A DNA stretch of 64,000 nt from Proteiniphilum saccharofermentans (GCF_900095135.1 NZ_LT605205.1:3906001-3970000); one strand, 5' to 3'. Counted from the stretch's first letter, positions 1 to 10,153 are shown. Numbers and translations are program-made. The notes: a model not told the origin generated them from the sequence alone.

Positions 1-1068
1 AATACTCTACTTGTCGGCATTTTCTATATTCTTTCTCTACAACTCCATGCGCAAACAGTGTATTATGATGCGGACCAGTTCCCGTTGGTCGGAAAAACGT
101 CGGACGAGACCGAAACCCGGTACGAGCGGCTTCCGGCCTATCTGAAAGAGGTATGCCGACCGCCGATATGGAACTTGGGAAAAAATACGTCGGGACTGGC
201 AATCCGTTTCAGGACAAACAGTACGGCTATCTCCGCGAAATGGGAGGTGACAGGCGACAACCGGATGAATCATATGACCGAAACGGGCATCAAAGGTGTC
301 GACCTGTATGCATGGGAAGAGGGTCACTGGCAGCCCGTGAAAGCCGGGCTCCCTTCCGGAAAAGTGAACGAACGAACCATTATCTCGGATATGACACCGC
401 AGGAACGGGAATATATGATGTTCCTCCCGCTTTATGACGGAGTGGTTTCCCTTTCGATAGGGATAGACTCTACCGCCTATATCAAAAATCCGGAACTCCC
501 CTATCCCGATACGACTCATCCCATCCTAATTTACGGGACCAGTATTACCCAGGGAGGATGTGCCACGAGACCGGGAATGTCATACACCAATATCCTCGCC
601 CGCCGGTTAAACAGGGAAGTGATCAACCTGGGGTTCAGCGGAAACGGGCAGCTCGATTATGAGATTGCGGAATTAATGGCAACCCGCAGGGATGCATCAA
701 TGTTTATCCTCGATTTTATTCCCAATGTCAATGCTACGCAGCTGACAGAAAAAACAAGGCCTTTTTTCGATATATTGCGCAAAGCAAACCCCGATACCCC
801 GATCCTTTTCGTGGAGACAGTTATTTTTCCCCATTCGTTTTACGATAAAAACATCTATGAAACCATAACGGAAAAGAACAGGCTGCTGAGGGAAGAATAT
901 GAAAAGATCAAACGTGAGGGAGATAAAAATGTATATTATCTGGCAAATGACGGCCTGATCGGCAGTGACGGGGAAGCCACAGTGGACGGTATCCACTTCA
1001 CCGACTTGGGCTTTCTACGCTTTGCCGATAAATTGTATAATACTATCCAACATATCAACATTCAATAA
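1..1068 (+). CDS. SGNH/GDSL-family hydrolase (5' end outside window)
   Basis: The frame is open from base 1. The first ~19 codons read as a hydrophobic stretch ending L-H-A-Q, so the window begins inside a Sec signal peptide and the true start lies to the left. The mature protein has an N-terminal beta domain carrying GVDLY (the GxDLY signature that accompanies one SGNH group) and an SGNH hydrolase domain: GTSITQGG with the nucleophile Ser near base 541, and DGIHFTDLGF with the catalytic Asp and His near bases 985 and 994. Such enzymes deacylate sugars or lipids outside the cytoplasm. It sits 17 bases before a DUF4434 gene in a cluster ending in a sialidase, so sugar O-deacetylation is plausible, but the substrate is not shown. 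Confidence 0.85.
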   Translation, partial: NTLLVGIFYILSLQLHAQTVYYDADQFPLVGKTSDETETRYERLPAYLKEVCRPPIWNLGKNTSGLAIRFRTNSTAISAKWEVTGDNRMNHMTETGIKGVDLYAWEEGHWQPVKAGLPSGKVNERTIISDMTPQEREYMMFLPLYDGVVSLSIGIDSTAYIKNPELPYPDTTHPILIYGTSITQGGCATRPGMSYTNILARRLNREVINLGFSGNGQLDYEIAELMATRRDASMFILDFIPNVNATQLTEKTRPFFDILRKANPDTPILFVETVIFPHSFYDKNIYETITEKNRLLREEYEKIKREGDKNVYYLANDGLIGSDGEATVDGIHFTDLGFLRFADKLYNTIQHINIQ

Positions 1069-1085
1069 CCATTAAACAGAAAACA

Positions 1086-2198
1086 ATGCAGCACAACAGA
1101 AGAGACTTTATCAGGAAAGCCGCCCTTGCCGGCGCTTCGGTAGCGGCTATTCCCGCATTATCTGCTTGCAACGGCGACGGGAAATCATCCTTAGCAGGTG
1201 ATAATCGTTCCAACATATATAAAAACAATGAGTTGAAAAGTAAACTCATTGTACCTGAAAATAACGGAATACAAATAACCGGCACATTCCTGGATGAGAT
1301 ATCCCACGATATTCCCCATCAGAACTGGGGAGAGGCGGAATGGGACCTGGATTTCCAGTATATGAAGGCCATCGGTATCGATACGGTGATCATGATCCGC
1401 TCCGGATACAGGAAATTTATTACCTACCCGTCGGAATATTTATTGAACAAAGGATGTTTCATGCCGTCGGTTGACCTGGTGGATATGTACCTGCGCCTCG
1501 CGGAAAAACATGGGATGAAGTTTTATTTCGGGCTGTACGACTCCGGCCACTATTGGGCCACCGGTGATATGTCGCACGAAATCGAAGACAACAAGTATGT
1601 GATCGACGAAGTCTGGAAAAACTACGGCGAAAAATATAAGAGTTTCGGAGGATGGTATGTGAGCGGTGAAATAAGCCGCGCCACAAAAGGGGCCATCGGT
1701 GCTTTCTACGCCATGGGCAAGCAGTGCAAAGATGTTTCCGGAGGACTACCTACATTTATCTCGCCATGGATCGACGGTAAAAAGGCAGTAGCAGCAAGCG
1801 GCTCAGCACTTACCAAAGAGGAAGCGGTCTCGATCCAACAACATGAGAAAGAGTGGGATGAGATATTTGCGGGGATTCACGAGGTGGTCGATGCCGTGGC
1901 ATTCCAGGACGGACATATCGATTATGACGAACTGGACGCTTTCTTCACGGTAAACAAAAAGCTGGCCGACAAATACGGTATGCAATGCTGGACAAACGCC
2001 GAGTCGTTCGACCGCGACATGCCTATTAAATTTCTACCGATCAAATTCGATAAGCTCCGGATGAAACTGGAGGCAGCCCAACGTTGTGGCTACGACAAAG
2101 CGATCACCTTCGAGTTCTCCCATTTTATGAGTCCGCAGTCGGCCTATCTCCAGGCAGGGAATCTATACAACCGGTATAAGGAATATTTTAATCTTTAA
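1086..2198 (+). CDS. DUF4434 domain lipoprotein (putative TIM-barrel glycosidase-like)
   Basis: This is a 370-residue protein. It begins with a twin-arginine-like signal (RRDFIRK, then an Ala-rich hydrophobic run) that also ends in a lipobox, ALSAC, at about residue 28, so it is probably exported and lipid-anchored. The mature part starts near ITGTFLDEI and continues through DLDFQYMKAIGIDTVIM and KFYFGLYDSGHYW, which fits DUF4434, a TIM-barrel family related to glycoside hydrolases and of uncertain activity. It follows the SGNH hydrolase by 17 bases and is 101 bases before a sugar porter, so a carbohydrate role is inferred from context only. I cannot assign a catalytic acid pair with confidence. 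Confidence 0.75.
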   Translation: MQHNRRDFIRKAALAGASVAAIPALSACNGDGKSSLAGDNRSNIYKNNELKSKLIVPENNGIQITGTFLDEISHDIPHQNWGEAEWDLDFQYMKAIGIDTVIMIRSGYRKFITYPSEYLLNKGCFMPSVDLVDMYLRLAEKHGMKFYFGLYDSGHYWATGDMSHEIEDNKYVIDEVWKNYGEKYKSFGGWYVSGEISRATKGAIGAFYAMGKQCKDVSGGLPTFISPWIDGKKAVAASGSALTKEEAVSIQQHEKEWDEIFAGIHEVVDAVAFQDGHIDYDELDAFFTVNKKLADKYGMQCWTNAESFDRDMPIKFLPIKFDKLRMKLEAAQRCGYDKAITFEFSHFMSPQSAYLQAGNLYNRYKEYFNL

Positions 2199-2299
2199 TA
2201 AAGGGGACCACCCGAACTCGCGGAATAAGGACGGGAGATCACCGGAATTCAAGAGAAACAACAGTGTAATATACATAGAATATTAATTTATAACTAAAG

Positions 2300-3703
2300 A
2301 TGCAGAAAGCAGAGAATATTAGCAGTTATGTGATCTTTCTTTCCGTTGTAGCGGCATTAGGCGGTTTCCTTTTCGGGTATGATACCGCCGTGATTTCGGG
2401 AACGGTGTCCCAGGTGACAAGTCAGTTTGGTTTGACAACGCTCCAAAGCGGCTGGTATGTCGGTTGCGCGCTGATAGGCTCAATCAGTGGGGTTCTCTTT
2501 GCCGGAGCTTTGAGTGATTATTTCGGGCGTAAAAAGACAATGCTACTATCAGCGGTATTATTTACCACCTCGGCATTGGGATGCGCCGTTGCCCCCGACT
2601 TTAACCAACTGGTCATTTGGCGAATTGTAGGAGGGGTAGGTATCGGTATTGTATCGATTGTTTGTCCGCTCTATATCTCAGAGATTTCCCCCGCTTCCCA
2701 TCGCGGCAGAATGGTTTCCCTCTACCAGCTTGCGGTCACAGTAGGCTTTCTGGGTGCCTATCTGGCAAATTACTATCTGCTAAATTTCTCTACAGGATTT
2801 ACCTCATCAAACTCGATATTGCATCAAATCTTCGGGACAGAGATCTGGCGTGGAATGCTCGGTGTCGAAACCATTCCGGCCATGATGTTCTTTATTATTA
2901 TCTTTTTCATTCCCGAAAGCCCCCGCTGGTTGATAGTGAAAGGGAAAGACGAAACCGCATCGGGAATACTCTCTAAGATTTACACCAAAGCATCGGAAGT
3001 CTCTTTCCAGATCAATGAGACCAAACAGATGTTGGAATCGGATGTAAAATCGGATTGGAAACTACTTCTCACGCCGGGCATCTTCCGTGCGGTACTGATC
3101 GGTTGTGCCATCGCCATCCTGGGACAATTTATGGGTGTCAATGCCGTGCTGTACTATGGCCCGTCCATCTTCGAGACAAGCGGGCTTTCAAGCGGTGATT
3201 CCCTGTTCTACCAATCATTGATAGGCCTTGTCAATATGGGGACCACGGTACTTGCCCTCCTTATCATAGACAAGGTAGGCCGGAAAAAACTGGTTTATAT
3301 CGGCGTTTCGGGTATGATCGTATCTTTGATCCTTATCGGGATTTATTTCCTGAAAGGTGAATCGTTGGGCATGTCGAGTATATTTTTGCTGGGCTGTTTC
3401 CTTGCTTATATTTTCTTTACGGCAGGATCCATCAGCGCGGTAATCTTCGTATTCCTTTCCGAGATGTACCCTACCAGGATAAGGGGACTGGCCATGTCTA
3501 TCGCGGGATTTTCCCTGTGGGTCGGCACTTACCTTATAGGACAGCTCACTCCGTGGATGCTTGAAAACGCTACCCCTGCCGGCACGTTCTTCCTGTTCGC
3601 ATTCATGTGCATCCCCTATATGCTTATCGTATGGAAACTGATGCCCGAGACCGCCGGTAAATCACTCGAAGATATCGAAAGATTCTGGTTAAAAAAGAAA
3701 TAA
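2300..3703 (+). CDS. MFS sugar porter (SP family, XylE/GalP-like)
   Basis: This 467-residue, roughly 12-helix inner-membrane transporter has the sugar porter signatures in order: GFLFGYDTAVISG in helix 1, DYFGRKK in the helix 2-3 loop, PESPRWL after helix 6, KVGRKKL in the helix 8-9 loop and PETAGKSLEDIE at the C-terminus (the PETKG motif). The family imports monosaccharides, usually with protons. It lies between the DUF4434 lipoprotein and a sialidase on the same strand, so it may import a sugar freed by these exported proteins. Sialic acid is one possibility, but the typical sialic acid symporters are other families. Substrate unknown; family call firm. Confidence 0.9.
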   Translation: MQKAENISSYVIFLSVVAALGGFLFGYDTAVISGTVSQVTSQFGLTTLQSGWYVGCALIGSISGVLFAGALSDYFGRKKTMLLSAVLFTTSALGCAVAPDFNQLVIWRIVGGVGIGIVSIVCPLYISEISPASHRGRMVSLYQLAVTVGFLGAYLANYYLLNFSTGFTSSNSILHQIFGTEIWRGMLGVETIPAMMFFIIIFFIPESPRWLIVKGKDETASGILSKIYTKASEVSFQINETKQMLESDVKSDWKLLLTPGIFRAVLIGCAIAILGQFMGVNAVLYYGPSIFETSGLSSGDSLFYQSLIGLVNMGTTVLALLIIDKVGRKKLVYIGVSGMIVSLILIGIYFLKGESLGMSSIFLLGCFLAYIFFTAGSISAVIFVFLSEMYPTRIRGLAMSIAGFSLWVGTYLIGQLTPWMLENATPAGTFFLFAFMCIPYMLIVWKLMPETAGKSLEDIERFWLKKK

Positions 3704-3748
3704 ACGGTGTATCTGGAAAAATAATTTTTACTCATAGAAATTTTACAG

Positions 3749-3756
3749 TAGCTTTG
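3749..3756 (+). promoter_or_regulatory. Bacteroides-type -7 element for the sialidase gene
   Basis: TAGCTTTG matches the TAnnTTTG -7 consensus of the Bacteroides primary sigma factor, 35 bases before the chosen ATG at 3791. Only a T-run, not a clear TTTG, lies at the -33 position. It suggests that the sialidase can be transcribed apart from the porter gene. Confidence 0.5.
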
Positions 3757-3790
3757 TTAAATGATTACTTATACTGTAAAACATTTTATA

Positions 3791-5419
3791 ATGAAAAGAA
3801 TTATTTTAAGTTTCCTGCTTGCCTGTTTCATTTTCACCATCCAGGCCACAGATACGATATATATAAAACAAACAAAAATTCCCGTTTTAATAGACAGGTT
3901 GGATAATGTATTGTTTTACGTCCGGATAGATGCCCGAAATTCAAAAACGCTGGATGAGATCAAACTCAGGTTTGCCGAAGATACTCATCCGGACGAAATA
4001 GCATCCGTAAAATTGTATTACGGTGGTACTGAAGCGCCGGAACGGCTGGGAAATATCCACTATGCGCCGGTACAGTATATTTCAAGTCATAACGCGCAGG
4101 GGAAAACTCGTGAGGCAATCCCATCCTATTCCATTAAAGTAAACGAGCAGCAATCACCGTCCGGCGAAGTGGTGTTTAAACCGGAATATAAACTGTTTCC
4201 GGGCATTAACTATTTCTGGGTGAGCTTGCAGATGAAACCTAATACTTCGCTTCTTTCTACGGTTGGGGTAGATCTTGTTTCGGCTAAACTCGACGGGAAG
4301 AATGCACCTGTAACAAGCCAGGATAAACCGGCAGCACATCGCATGGGAATCGGGGTACGCCATGCCGGCGACGATGGCGCAGCCGCTTATCGTATCCCGG
4401 GATTAGCCACGAGCAATAAAGGCTCATTGCTGGCAGTGTATGATGTCCGCTATAATAACAGTGTTGATCTGCAGGAATATATAGATGTAGGATTAAGTAG
4501 AAGTACCGATAAGGGACAGTCCTGGGAAGAGATGCGTCTTCCTTTGAGCTTCGGCGAATATGGGGGATTACCGAAAGCACAGAATGGCGTAGGCGATCCC
4601 GCGATATTAGTGGATACAAAAAGCGGCACAATCTGGATCATTGCACTATGGACACACGGCATGGGGAACAGGCGTGCATGGCACAACTCCCAGGCCGGAA
4701 TGGATATAAATGAAACCGGACAACTTGTGCTTACAAAAAGTACTGATGACGGTAAAACCTGGTCTGATCCTATCAATATCACACAACAGGTGAAAGATCC
4801 GTCATGGAGGCTTTTACTACAAGGCCCCGGAAGAGGTATCACCATGCAGGACGGGACGCTGGTCTTTCCGATACAATTTATCGACTCCACTTCCGTTCCC
4901 TTTGCCGGCATCATGTATAGCAAAGACAGCGGTGAAACATGGAAAATCCATAACCCGGCACGCTCGAACACGACGGAAGCACAAGTAGCTGAAACAGCTC
5001 CGGGAGTACTTATGCTGAATATGCGGGATAACCGGGGTGGTAGCCGTGCCGTTTCAACAACCGGAGACCTGGGATTGACATGGACGGAACATCCTTCATC
5101 CCGTAAAGTGCTACAGGAGCCAGTCTGTATGGCCAGCCTTTTACAGGTAGATGCCAAAGATAATGTACTGAACAGGGATATCTTATTGTTCTCCAACCCA
5201 AATTCTACCAAGGAACGGAATAAGATAACGATTAAAGCCAGCCTGGATGGTGGCATCTCTTTTCCTGAAGAGTATCAGTTACTGCTCGATGAGGATCACG
5301 GATGGGGATATTCGTGCCTGACGATGATCGACAAAGAGACCATTGGTATTATATACGAAAGCAGTGTGGCCCATATGACATTCCAGGCCATAAAACTGAC
5401 TGATATTATCAGGAAATAG
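3791..5419 (+). CDS. nanH: Exo-alpha-sialidase (GH33)
   Basis: The product hydrolyses terminal alpha-linked sialic acids from glycans. I start it at ATG 3791, which gives a clean signal peptide (MKRIILSFLLACF...IQA); a longer frame opens at 3761 but adds a polar leader before the signal. An N-terminal beta domain of about 170 residues comes before the propeller. The propeller opens with YRIPGLATS, the RIP motif with the first substrate-binding Arg, and carries Asp-boxes STDKGQSW, STDDGKTW, SKDSGETW and a degenerate TTGDLGLTW. The length (~540 aa) fits Bacteroides sialidases with this N-terminal domain. No nanA or nanE genes are nearby, so catabolism of the released sugar must be encoded elsewhere or is not used. 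The gene converges on the GH2 gene. Confidence 0.92.
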   Translation: MKRIILSFLLACFIFTIQATDTIYIKQTKIPVLIDRLDNVLFYVRIDARNSKTLDEIKLRFAEDTHPDEIASVKLYYGGTEAPERLGNIHYAPVQYISSHNAQGKTREAIPSYSIKVNEQQSPSGEVVFKPEYKLFPGINYFWVSLQMKPNTSLLSTVGVDLVSAKLDGKNAPVTSQDKPAAHRMGIGVRHAGDDGAAAYRIPGLATSNKGSLLAVYDVRYNNSVDLQEYIDVGLSRSTDKGQSWEEMRLPLSFGEYGGLPKAQNGVGDPAILVDTKSGTIWIIALWTHGMGNRRAWHNSQAGMDINETGQLVLTKSTDDGKTWSDPINITQQVKDPSWRLLLQGPGRGITMQDGTLVFPIQFIDSTSVPFAGIMYSKDSGETWKIHNPARSNTTEAQVAETAPGVLMLNMRDNRGGSRAVSTTGDLGLTWTEHPSSRKVLQEPVCMASLLQVDAKDNVLNRDILLFSNPNSTKERNKITIKASLDGGISFPEEYQLLLDEDHGWGYSCLTMIDKETIGIIYESSVAHMTFQAIKLTDIIRK

Positions 5420-5443
5420 CTTCTATCATAGTCAAAAAATAAA

Positions 5444-5476
5444 GTAGGGTTACGCGGCATTACCACGTAACCCTAC
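5444..5476. terminator. Bidirectional intrinsic terminator between sialidase and GH2 genes
   Basis: Perfect 11-bp arms GTAGGGTTACG (5444-5454) and CGTAACCCTAC (5466-5476) enclose an 11-base loop, with an A-rich run on the left and TTTT on the right. It lies between two converging genes and can serve both strands. Confidence 0.85.
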
Positions 5477-5503
5477 CGTTTTATGAGCCTGTAAGAAACG
5501 GGC

Positions 5504-7990
5504 TTATTTTGTCTGGATATTTATACTCGCTTTCCTCAATCCTTTGGCTGTTGCTTCCAGCGTAATGGTACCGGGCTTCTCCGTCGATTCAACGACCGCT
5601 ACCAGTTTGCCGTTGAAGAGGTACATCTGCGGCAGGTGGAAAAGATCGAGACTCGTGGGATCGCCATTGGCACCGGCCCGGTAACTGCCCGCCCCTTTCA
5701 CGTTGAACCTGACCAGTTCATTTACATTGGGACAGGGATTACCATCCTTGTCTACTACCGATACCGTAATAAACGCCAAATCTTTGCCGTCGGCATTGAT
5801 GATGGTCCGATCTGCTTCAAGCACTAATCCATGGGGTTCCCCCGCAGTACGGATTTCCTTTTCAGCTACGGCATTTCCATGCTCATCGTATGCCACTACC
5901 TTCACAGTTCCCGGCTCATACCGGGTATCCATCCACATCAGGCGATACCGTTTCTGTCGTGCAAAATTCTTTTGCGCCTCTTCTGTATAGCTTCCTTCGA
6001 GCGGTACAGAGAGGTCTTTGGTTCTTTTTCCCTGACTTTTTCCGTTGATAAACAATTCGGCCGAGGGGTGATTAGTGTACACAAAAACAGGCGTCACTTC
6101 GCCTTCCCGTCCTTCCCAGTTCCAGTGCGGAAGGATATGCAATGTCCCCTCTTCCTTATTCCAGTGGCTGCGATAAAGATAAAACCGGTCCTTGGGTATC
6201 CCAGCCAGATCCACGGCTCCGAACAATGAGCTGTGGCTGGGCCATGCACTGTAATAAGGGGTGGGTTCTCCCAGATAATCAAAACCGGTCCATATAAATT
6301 CACCCATTGTGTAGGACAGGTCGTCGTGCTGGATAAAATCGTCTTCCGGCAGGTTCGACCAGGCCGCATGTTCCACATCATATGACGAAGCCTGATGATC
6401 GTCATACATAGCCATTGATCTTCTCTCCACCGGAAACTTATACACTCCGCGGGAACTCAAGGCAGAAGTGGTTTCACTTCCCAGCACCAACTGCTGAGGC
6501 AATCGCTCATAGGCTTCCTGATACCGGAAGGAACGATAATTGAACCCGGGCACATCCATGATAGCCGCCATGTGATTGGAGAATACATGATCGGGACGAT
6601 CCATCCCATTGGTCACCGGACGGGTCGGGTCTTCCCGGTGGCAGATATCCTGCAGGAAACGGGCTACCCTGGCGCCCTGCTTATTGCTCTGTTCTTCCAC
6701 TTCGTTACCGATGCACCACATCACCACGCTGGGATTGTTGCGGTAATGATGGATGACATTCACAATATCCTTTTCAGCCCATTCGTTGAAATAACGGTTA
6801 TATCCATTCTTCACCTTGGGAATAGCCCATTCATCAAAAGTTTCCACCATCAGCATCATACCCATCTCATCGGCAATACGCACGTACTCAGGAGCCGGCA
6901 TATTGTGAGAAGTACGGATGGCATTTACTCCCATATCCTGCATAATTCGTATCTGCCGACGGATAGCCGCTTCATTCACCGCAGCACCCAGCGGGCCCAG
7001 GTCGTGATGAAGACAAACACCCTGAAACTTCACTTTTCTACCGTTAAGGATAAATCCTCCGTCAGCCACAATTTCAATGGTACGGATACCAAACGGGGTA
7101 CTATACTCATCCATCAGTACCCCATCTTTATATAATTTTGAAACTACCCGGTACATATTGGGCTGCCTGATATCCCATAGTAACGGATCTTCGACAAACA
7201 GGTCCCGGGAAATTTCACCAAGATCATATGGGGTCAACAATGCTTCATCTGATGCGACTACACGCGACGACGCATCATTAATTTCTGTCACCAGCCTGTA
7301 ATTTCCTTCTCCTGAAGTGACCACTTTTGTTTTCACATTCACCCGCGCAAATTTCTGATTTACTTCGGGTGTGGTCACGTAAGTGCCCCAAACGGGGATA
7401 TATGCTTCGTTGGTAGTAATGATATGCACATTACGGTAAAGCCCTGCCCCGGGATACCAGCGCGACTGCTCTTCGAAATTCTCCAGACGGACCGCCAACA
7501 GGTTATCCTGCCCGTCATTATGCACTAAGCCCGTGATGTCAAAATAAAAAGTGTTGTAACCGTTGGGCCAGTAGCCGGCCTCCTTCCCGTTGACAAATAC
7601 CCGCGCATTACTCATGGCACCATCGAACTGGATAATCACTCTCCTGCCTTCCGAATGGCCGGGTATGGAAAAAGTGTTCCGGTACCACCCCACCCCTGTG
7701 AAAGGCAGGCCACCGGTTCTGCCATAATGCTCGATGGCAGTAGTTTGTCCATCCTGCACAATCGCCATCCGGTGAATATCATTTTCTTTGCTGAAAGGAC
7801 CGTATATTGCCCAGTCGTGAGGTATGCGCACGGTCTGCCAATTGCTGTCGTCATACACAACGTCCGATGCTTTGGGATCATCGTTGCGGGTAAATTTCCA
7901 TCCCTGTTCAAGGGGAACAGTTGTCCGGGTAGCATACAAAGCACTTAGCCCGATCAAAAGTGCAATCCAAACAAATAAAAACTTCTTCAT
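5504..7990 (-). CDS. GH2 family beta-galactosidase-type glycosidase
   Basis: This 828-residue exported enzyme has a signal peptide of about 20 residues. The order is: a sugar-binding jelly roll (~25-190, with VRIPHDWAIYGPF), an Ig-like domain, a TIM barrel (~310-590), then C-terminal beta domains of the DUF4982 and Ig-like type found in many Bacteroidetes GH2 enzymes. The acid/base is the Glu of CIGNEVEEQ (~residue 428) and the nucleophile is the Glu of GSETTSA (~residue 505). Family members remove terminal beta-galactose and sometimes other sugars. Converging with a sialidase, it could act after desialylation of host glycans, which is inference. It has its own promoter region; no neighbour is close upstream. 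Confidence 0.88.
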   Translation of the reverse strand: MKKFLFVWIALLIGLSALYATRTTVPLEQGWKFTRNDDPKASDVVYDDSNWQTVRIPHDWAIYGPFSKENDIHRMAIVQDGQTTAIEHYGRTGGLPFTGVGWYRNTFSIPGHSEGRRVIIQFDGAMSNARVFVNGKEAGYWPNGYNTFYFDITGLVHNDGQDNLLAVRLENFEEQSRWYPGAGLYRNVHIITTNEAYIPVWGTYVTTPEVNQKFARVNVKTKVVTSGEGNYRLVTEINDASSRVVASDEALLTPYDLGEISRDLFVEDPLLWDIRQPNMYRVVSKLYKDGVLMDEYSTPFGIRTIEIVADGGFILNGRKVKFQGVCLHHDLGPLGAAVNEAAIRRQIRIMQDMGVNAIRTSHNMPAPEYVRIADEMGMMLMVETFDEWAIPKVKNGYNRYFNEWAEKDIVNVIHHYRNNPSVVMWCIGNEVEEQSNKQGARVARFLQDICHREDPTRPVTNGMDRPDHVFSNHMAAIMDVPGFNYRSFRYQEAYERLPQQLVLGSETTSALSSRGVYKFPVERRSMAMYDDHQASSYDVEHAAWSNLPEDDFIQHDDLSYTMGEFIWTGFDYLGEPTPYYSAWPSHSSLFGAVDLAGIPKDRFYLYRSHWNKEEGTLHILPHWNWEGREGEVTPVFVYTNHPSAELFINGKSQGKRTKDLSVPLEGSYTEEAQKNFARQKRYRLMWMDTRYEPGTVKVVAYDEHGNAVAEKEIRTAGEPHGLVLEADRTIINADGKDLAFITVSVVDKDGNPCPNVNELVRFNVKGAGSYRAGANGDPTSLDLFHLPQMYLFNGKLVAVVESTEKPGTITLEATAKGLRKASINIQTK

Positions 7991-8102
7991 ACAATTATTT
8001 TCTAATATCAGTTTTATTCAAAACCGTGAAGATACTAAACTTATTGCATGAATAAGTGAGACAAAACCAAAATATTTAAAAATTTATGTCCGTATCCGTA
8101 TA

Positions 8103-10010
8103 TCACACTCTTTCCCGGCTGATCTCTTCCACGATTTCGGGATTAACCAACGTGGTGATATCTCCAAAATCGGACTGTTCTCCTTCGGCAATTTTACGTA
8201 GGATGCGCCGCATAATCTTCCCTGAGCGCGTCTTTGGCAATCCCGTTACGAACTGTATCTTGTCCAGCTTGGCAATGGCACCGATCTGGTCGGAGATAAG
8301 TTGGTTGATCTCTTTTGCAAGATTCTGCCGGTCACGCCATAAGCCGGTTTCTTTAAGCACTACAAAACCGTACAAGGCGTTCCCCTTGATATCGTGCGGA
8401 TATCCCACGATAGCACTCTCTGCTACCGTCTGATGCTCGTTGATCACATCTTCGATGGGCGCGGTTCCCAGGTTGTGTCCCGAAACAATGATCACATCGT
8501 CTACCCTCCCGGTGATGCGGTAATAGCCCACCTCATCGCGTAGTGCGCCATCTCCTGAAAAATATTTACCGGGAAATGTTTTGAAATAGGTATCGATAAA
8601 ACGCTGGTGATCTCCCCAGATAGTCCTTGCAATACCCGGCCAGGGATATTCAATACAAAGGTTTCCGATTTGCTGATTGCCCTCGATCTCGTTTCGCAGC
8701 TCATCCATCAAAACCGGCTTAATCCCAGGAAGCGGCAGTGAAGCATAGGTAGGTTTAGTCGGTGTGACAAAGGGGATAGCCGATATCACAATACCTCCGG
8801 TCTCTGTCTGCCACCAGGTATCCACCAAGGGACACCGTTTGTTACCCACGTGGTCGTTATACCAGTGCCATGCCTCTTCGTTGATAGGTTCACCAACGGA
8901 GCCGATCACCTTTAGAGAGTCGAGACGGTAATCCCTGACATATTCAATCTTCTCTTTGGCCAGGGAACGGATTGCTGTGGGTGCCGTATAGAACTGATTG
9001 ACCCGGTGTTTTTGGATTACCTCCCAGAAACGGCTATGGGTAGGATACGAAGGGATTCCTTCAAAGATAACAGTAGTAGCCCCATTGAGCAGCGGCCCGT
9101 AAATGGTGTAAGAGTGTCCTGTAACCCACCCGATGTCGGCCGTACACCAGTATATATCTCCCGGCATGTAATTAAATACATTTTTAAAGGTGTACGCCGT
9201 ATAGACCATATATCCCGCCGTGGTATGCAGCATTCCTTTCGGTTTTCCGGTCGAGCCGGAAGTATAGAGAATAAAGAGGGGGTCTTCGGCATCCATCACC
9301 TCTGCCATACTGGTAGCGGGAGCCTCATCCAGTAGTGGTTGCAGCCAACGGTCACGTCCTTCTTTCATATCGATCTCCTGGCCGGTGCGCTTTACAACCA
9401 ATACTCTTTCTATCGAAGGGGACTTTACAAGTGCTTCGTCCACGATACGTTTCAGATCGATGGTCTTGGTTCCACGGTATCCGCCATCTGCAGTAATGAT
9501 AAGTTTACAGGTACAATCATTAATACGGGTAGCCAGGGCATTGGAAGAAAAACCGGCAAATACCACGGAGTGAATTGCACCTATACGTGCACAGGCCAGC
9601 ACACTGAAAGCCAGTTCAGGAACCATGGGCAGGTAAATACATACCCTGTCGCCTTTCTGTACTCCTTGTTCCCGAAGCACATTAGCCATTTTGGAAACCT
9701 CGGCATACAGTTGGCTATAAGTATAATAGCGTGCCGGTTCGTCCGGATCGTTGGGTTCAAAAATAATGGCATTCTCATCCCCCCTGTTTGCCAGATGTCG
9801 GTCGATACAATTCTTGGTGATATTGAGTTTGGCATTTTTGAACCAGATAAATTCAGCCTTCTCCATATCAAATTCCAACACCTTATCCCATTTCCGGTAC
9901 CAGGTGAAATTATTTTCTGCTATTTTCGCCCAGAACTTTTTGGGCTTTCGGATCGACTTTCGGTATACCTTAAAATATTGCTCTAAGGATTTGATCGAAT
10001 AACTACTCAT
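8103..10010 (-). CDS. acs: Acetyl-CoA synthetase (AMP-forming)
   Basis: The product activates acetate with ATP and CoA to acetyl-CoA through acetyl-AMP in the cytoplasm. I choose ATG 10010 (MSSYSIKSL), which gives 635 aa, close to the usual ~650; a frame start nine codons upstream has no support. Visible motifs are the P-loop-like YTSGSTGKPKG, VDTWWQTETGG (the Trp that limits the acyl pocket to acetate), the hinge region around YRITGRVDDVI, and PKTRSGKIMRR with the Lys that is regulated by acetylation in this family. It is a single gene between the GH2 gene and the mannan locus. It could recycle fermentation acetate or acetate freed from acetylated glycans. Confidence 0.95.
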   Translation of the reverse strand: MSSYSIKSLEQYFKVYRKSIRKPKKFWAKIAENNFTWYRKWDKVLEFDMEKAEFIWFKNAKLNITKNCIDRHLANRGDENAIIFEPNDPDEPARYYTYSQLYAEVSKMANVLREQGVQKGDRVCIYLPMVPELAFSVLACARIGAIHSVVFAGFSSNALATRINDCTCKLIITADGGYRGTKTIDLKRIVDEALVKSPSIERVLVVKRTGQEIDMKEGRDRWLQPLLDEAPATSMAEVMDAEDPLFILYTSGSTGKPKGMLHTTAGYMVYTAYTFKNVFNYMPGDIYWCTADIGWVTGHSYTIYGPLLNGATTVIFEGIPSYPTHSRFWEVIQKHRVNQFYTAPTAIRSLAKEKIEYVRDYRLDSLKVIGSVGEPINEEAWHWYNDHVGNKRCPLVDTWWQTETGGIVISAIPFVTPTKPTYASLPLPGIKPVLMDELRNEIEGNQQIGNLCIEYPWPGIARTIWGDHQRFIDTYFKTFPGKYFSGDGALRDEVGYYRITGRVDDVIIVSGHNLGTAPIEDVINEHQTVAESAIVGYPHDIKGNALYGFVVLKETGLWRDRQNLAKEINQLISDQIGAIAKLDKIQFVTGLPKTRSGKIMRRILRKIAEGEQSDFGDITTLVNPEIVEEISRERV

Positions 10011-10153
10011 CTTAAGCTGGATTTTTAATAATTGCAAATAAATAAAAAAAATCCGGCTAATCTTTCAATCTGCAATATTTCGACTATTTTTTATTTCAAT
10101 TTAACATTATGCAGATAAGTATTTAACTTTTCCAGTAAATTATCCGGTTCCCA

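Noticed and set aside
4450-5256. 268-codon minus-strand frame
   Set aside because: It lies entirely opposite the sialidase propeller, with no domain or start context; a shadow.
9339-9986. 215-codon plus-strand frame
   Set aside because: It is opposite acs, whose motifs are unmistakable.
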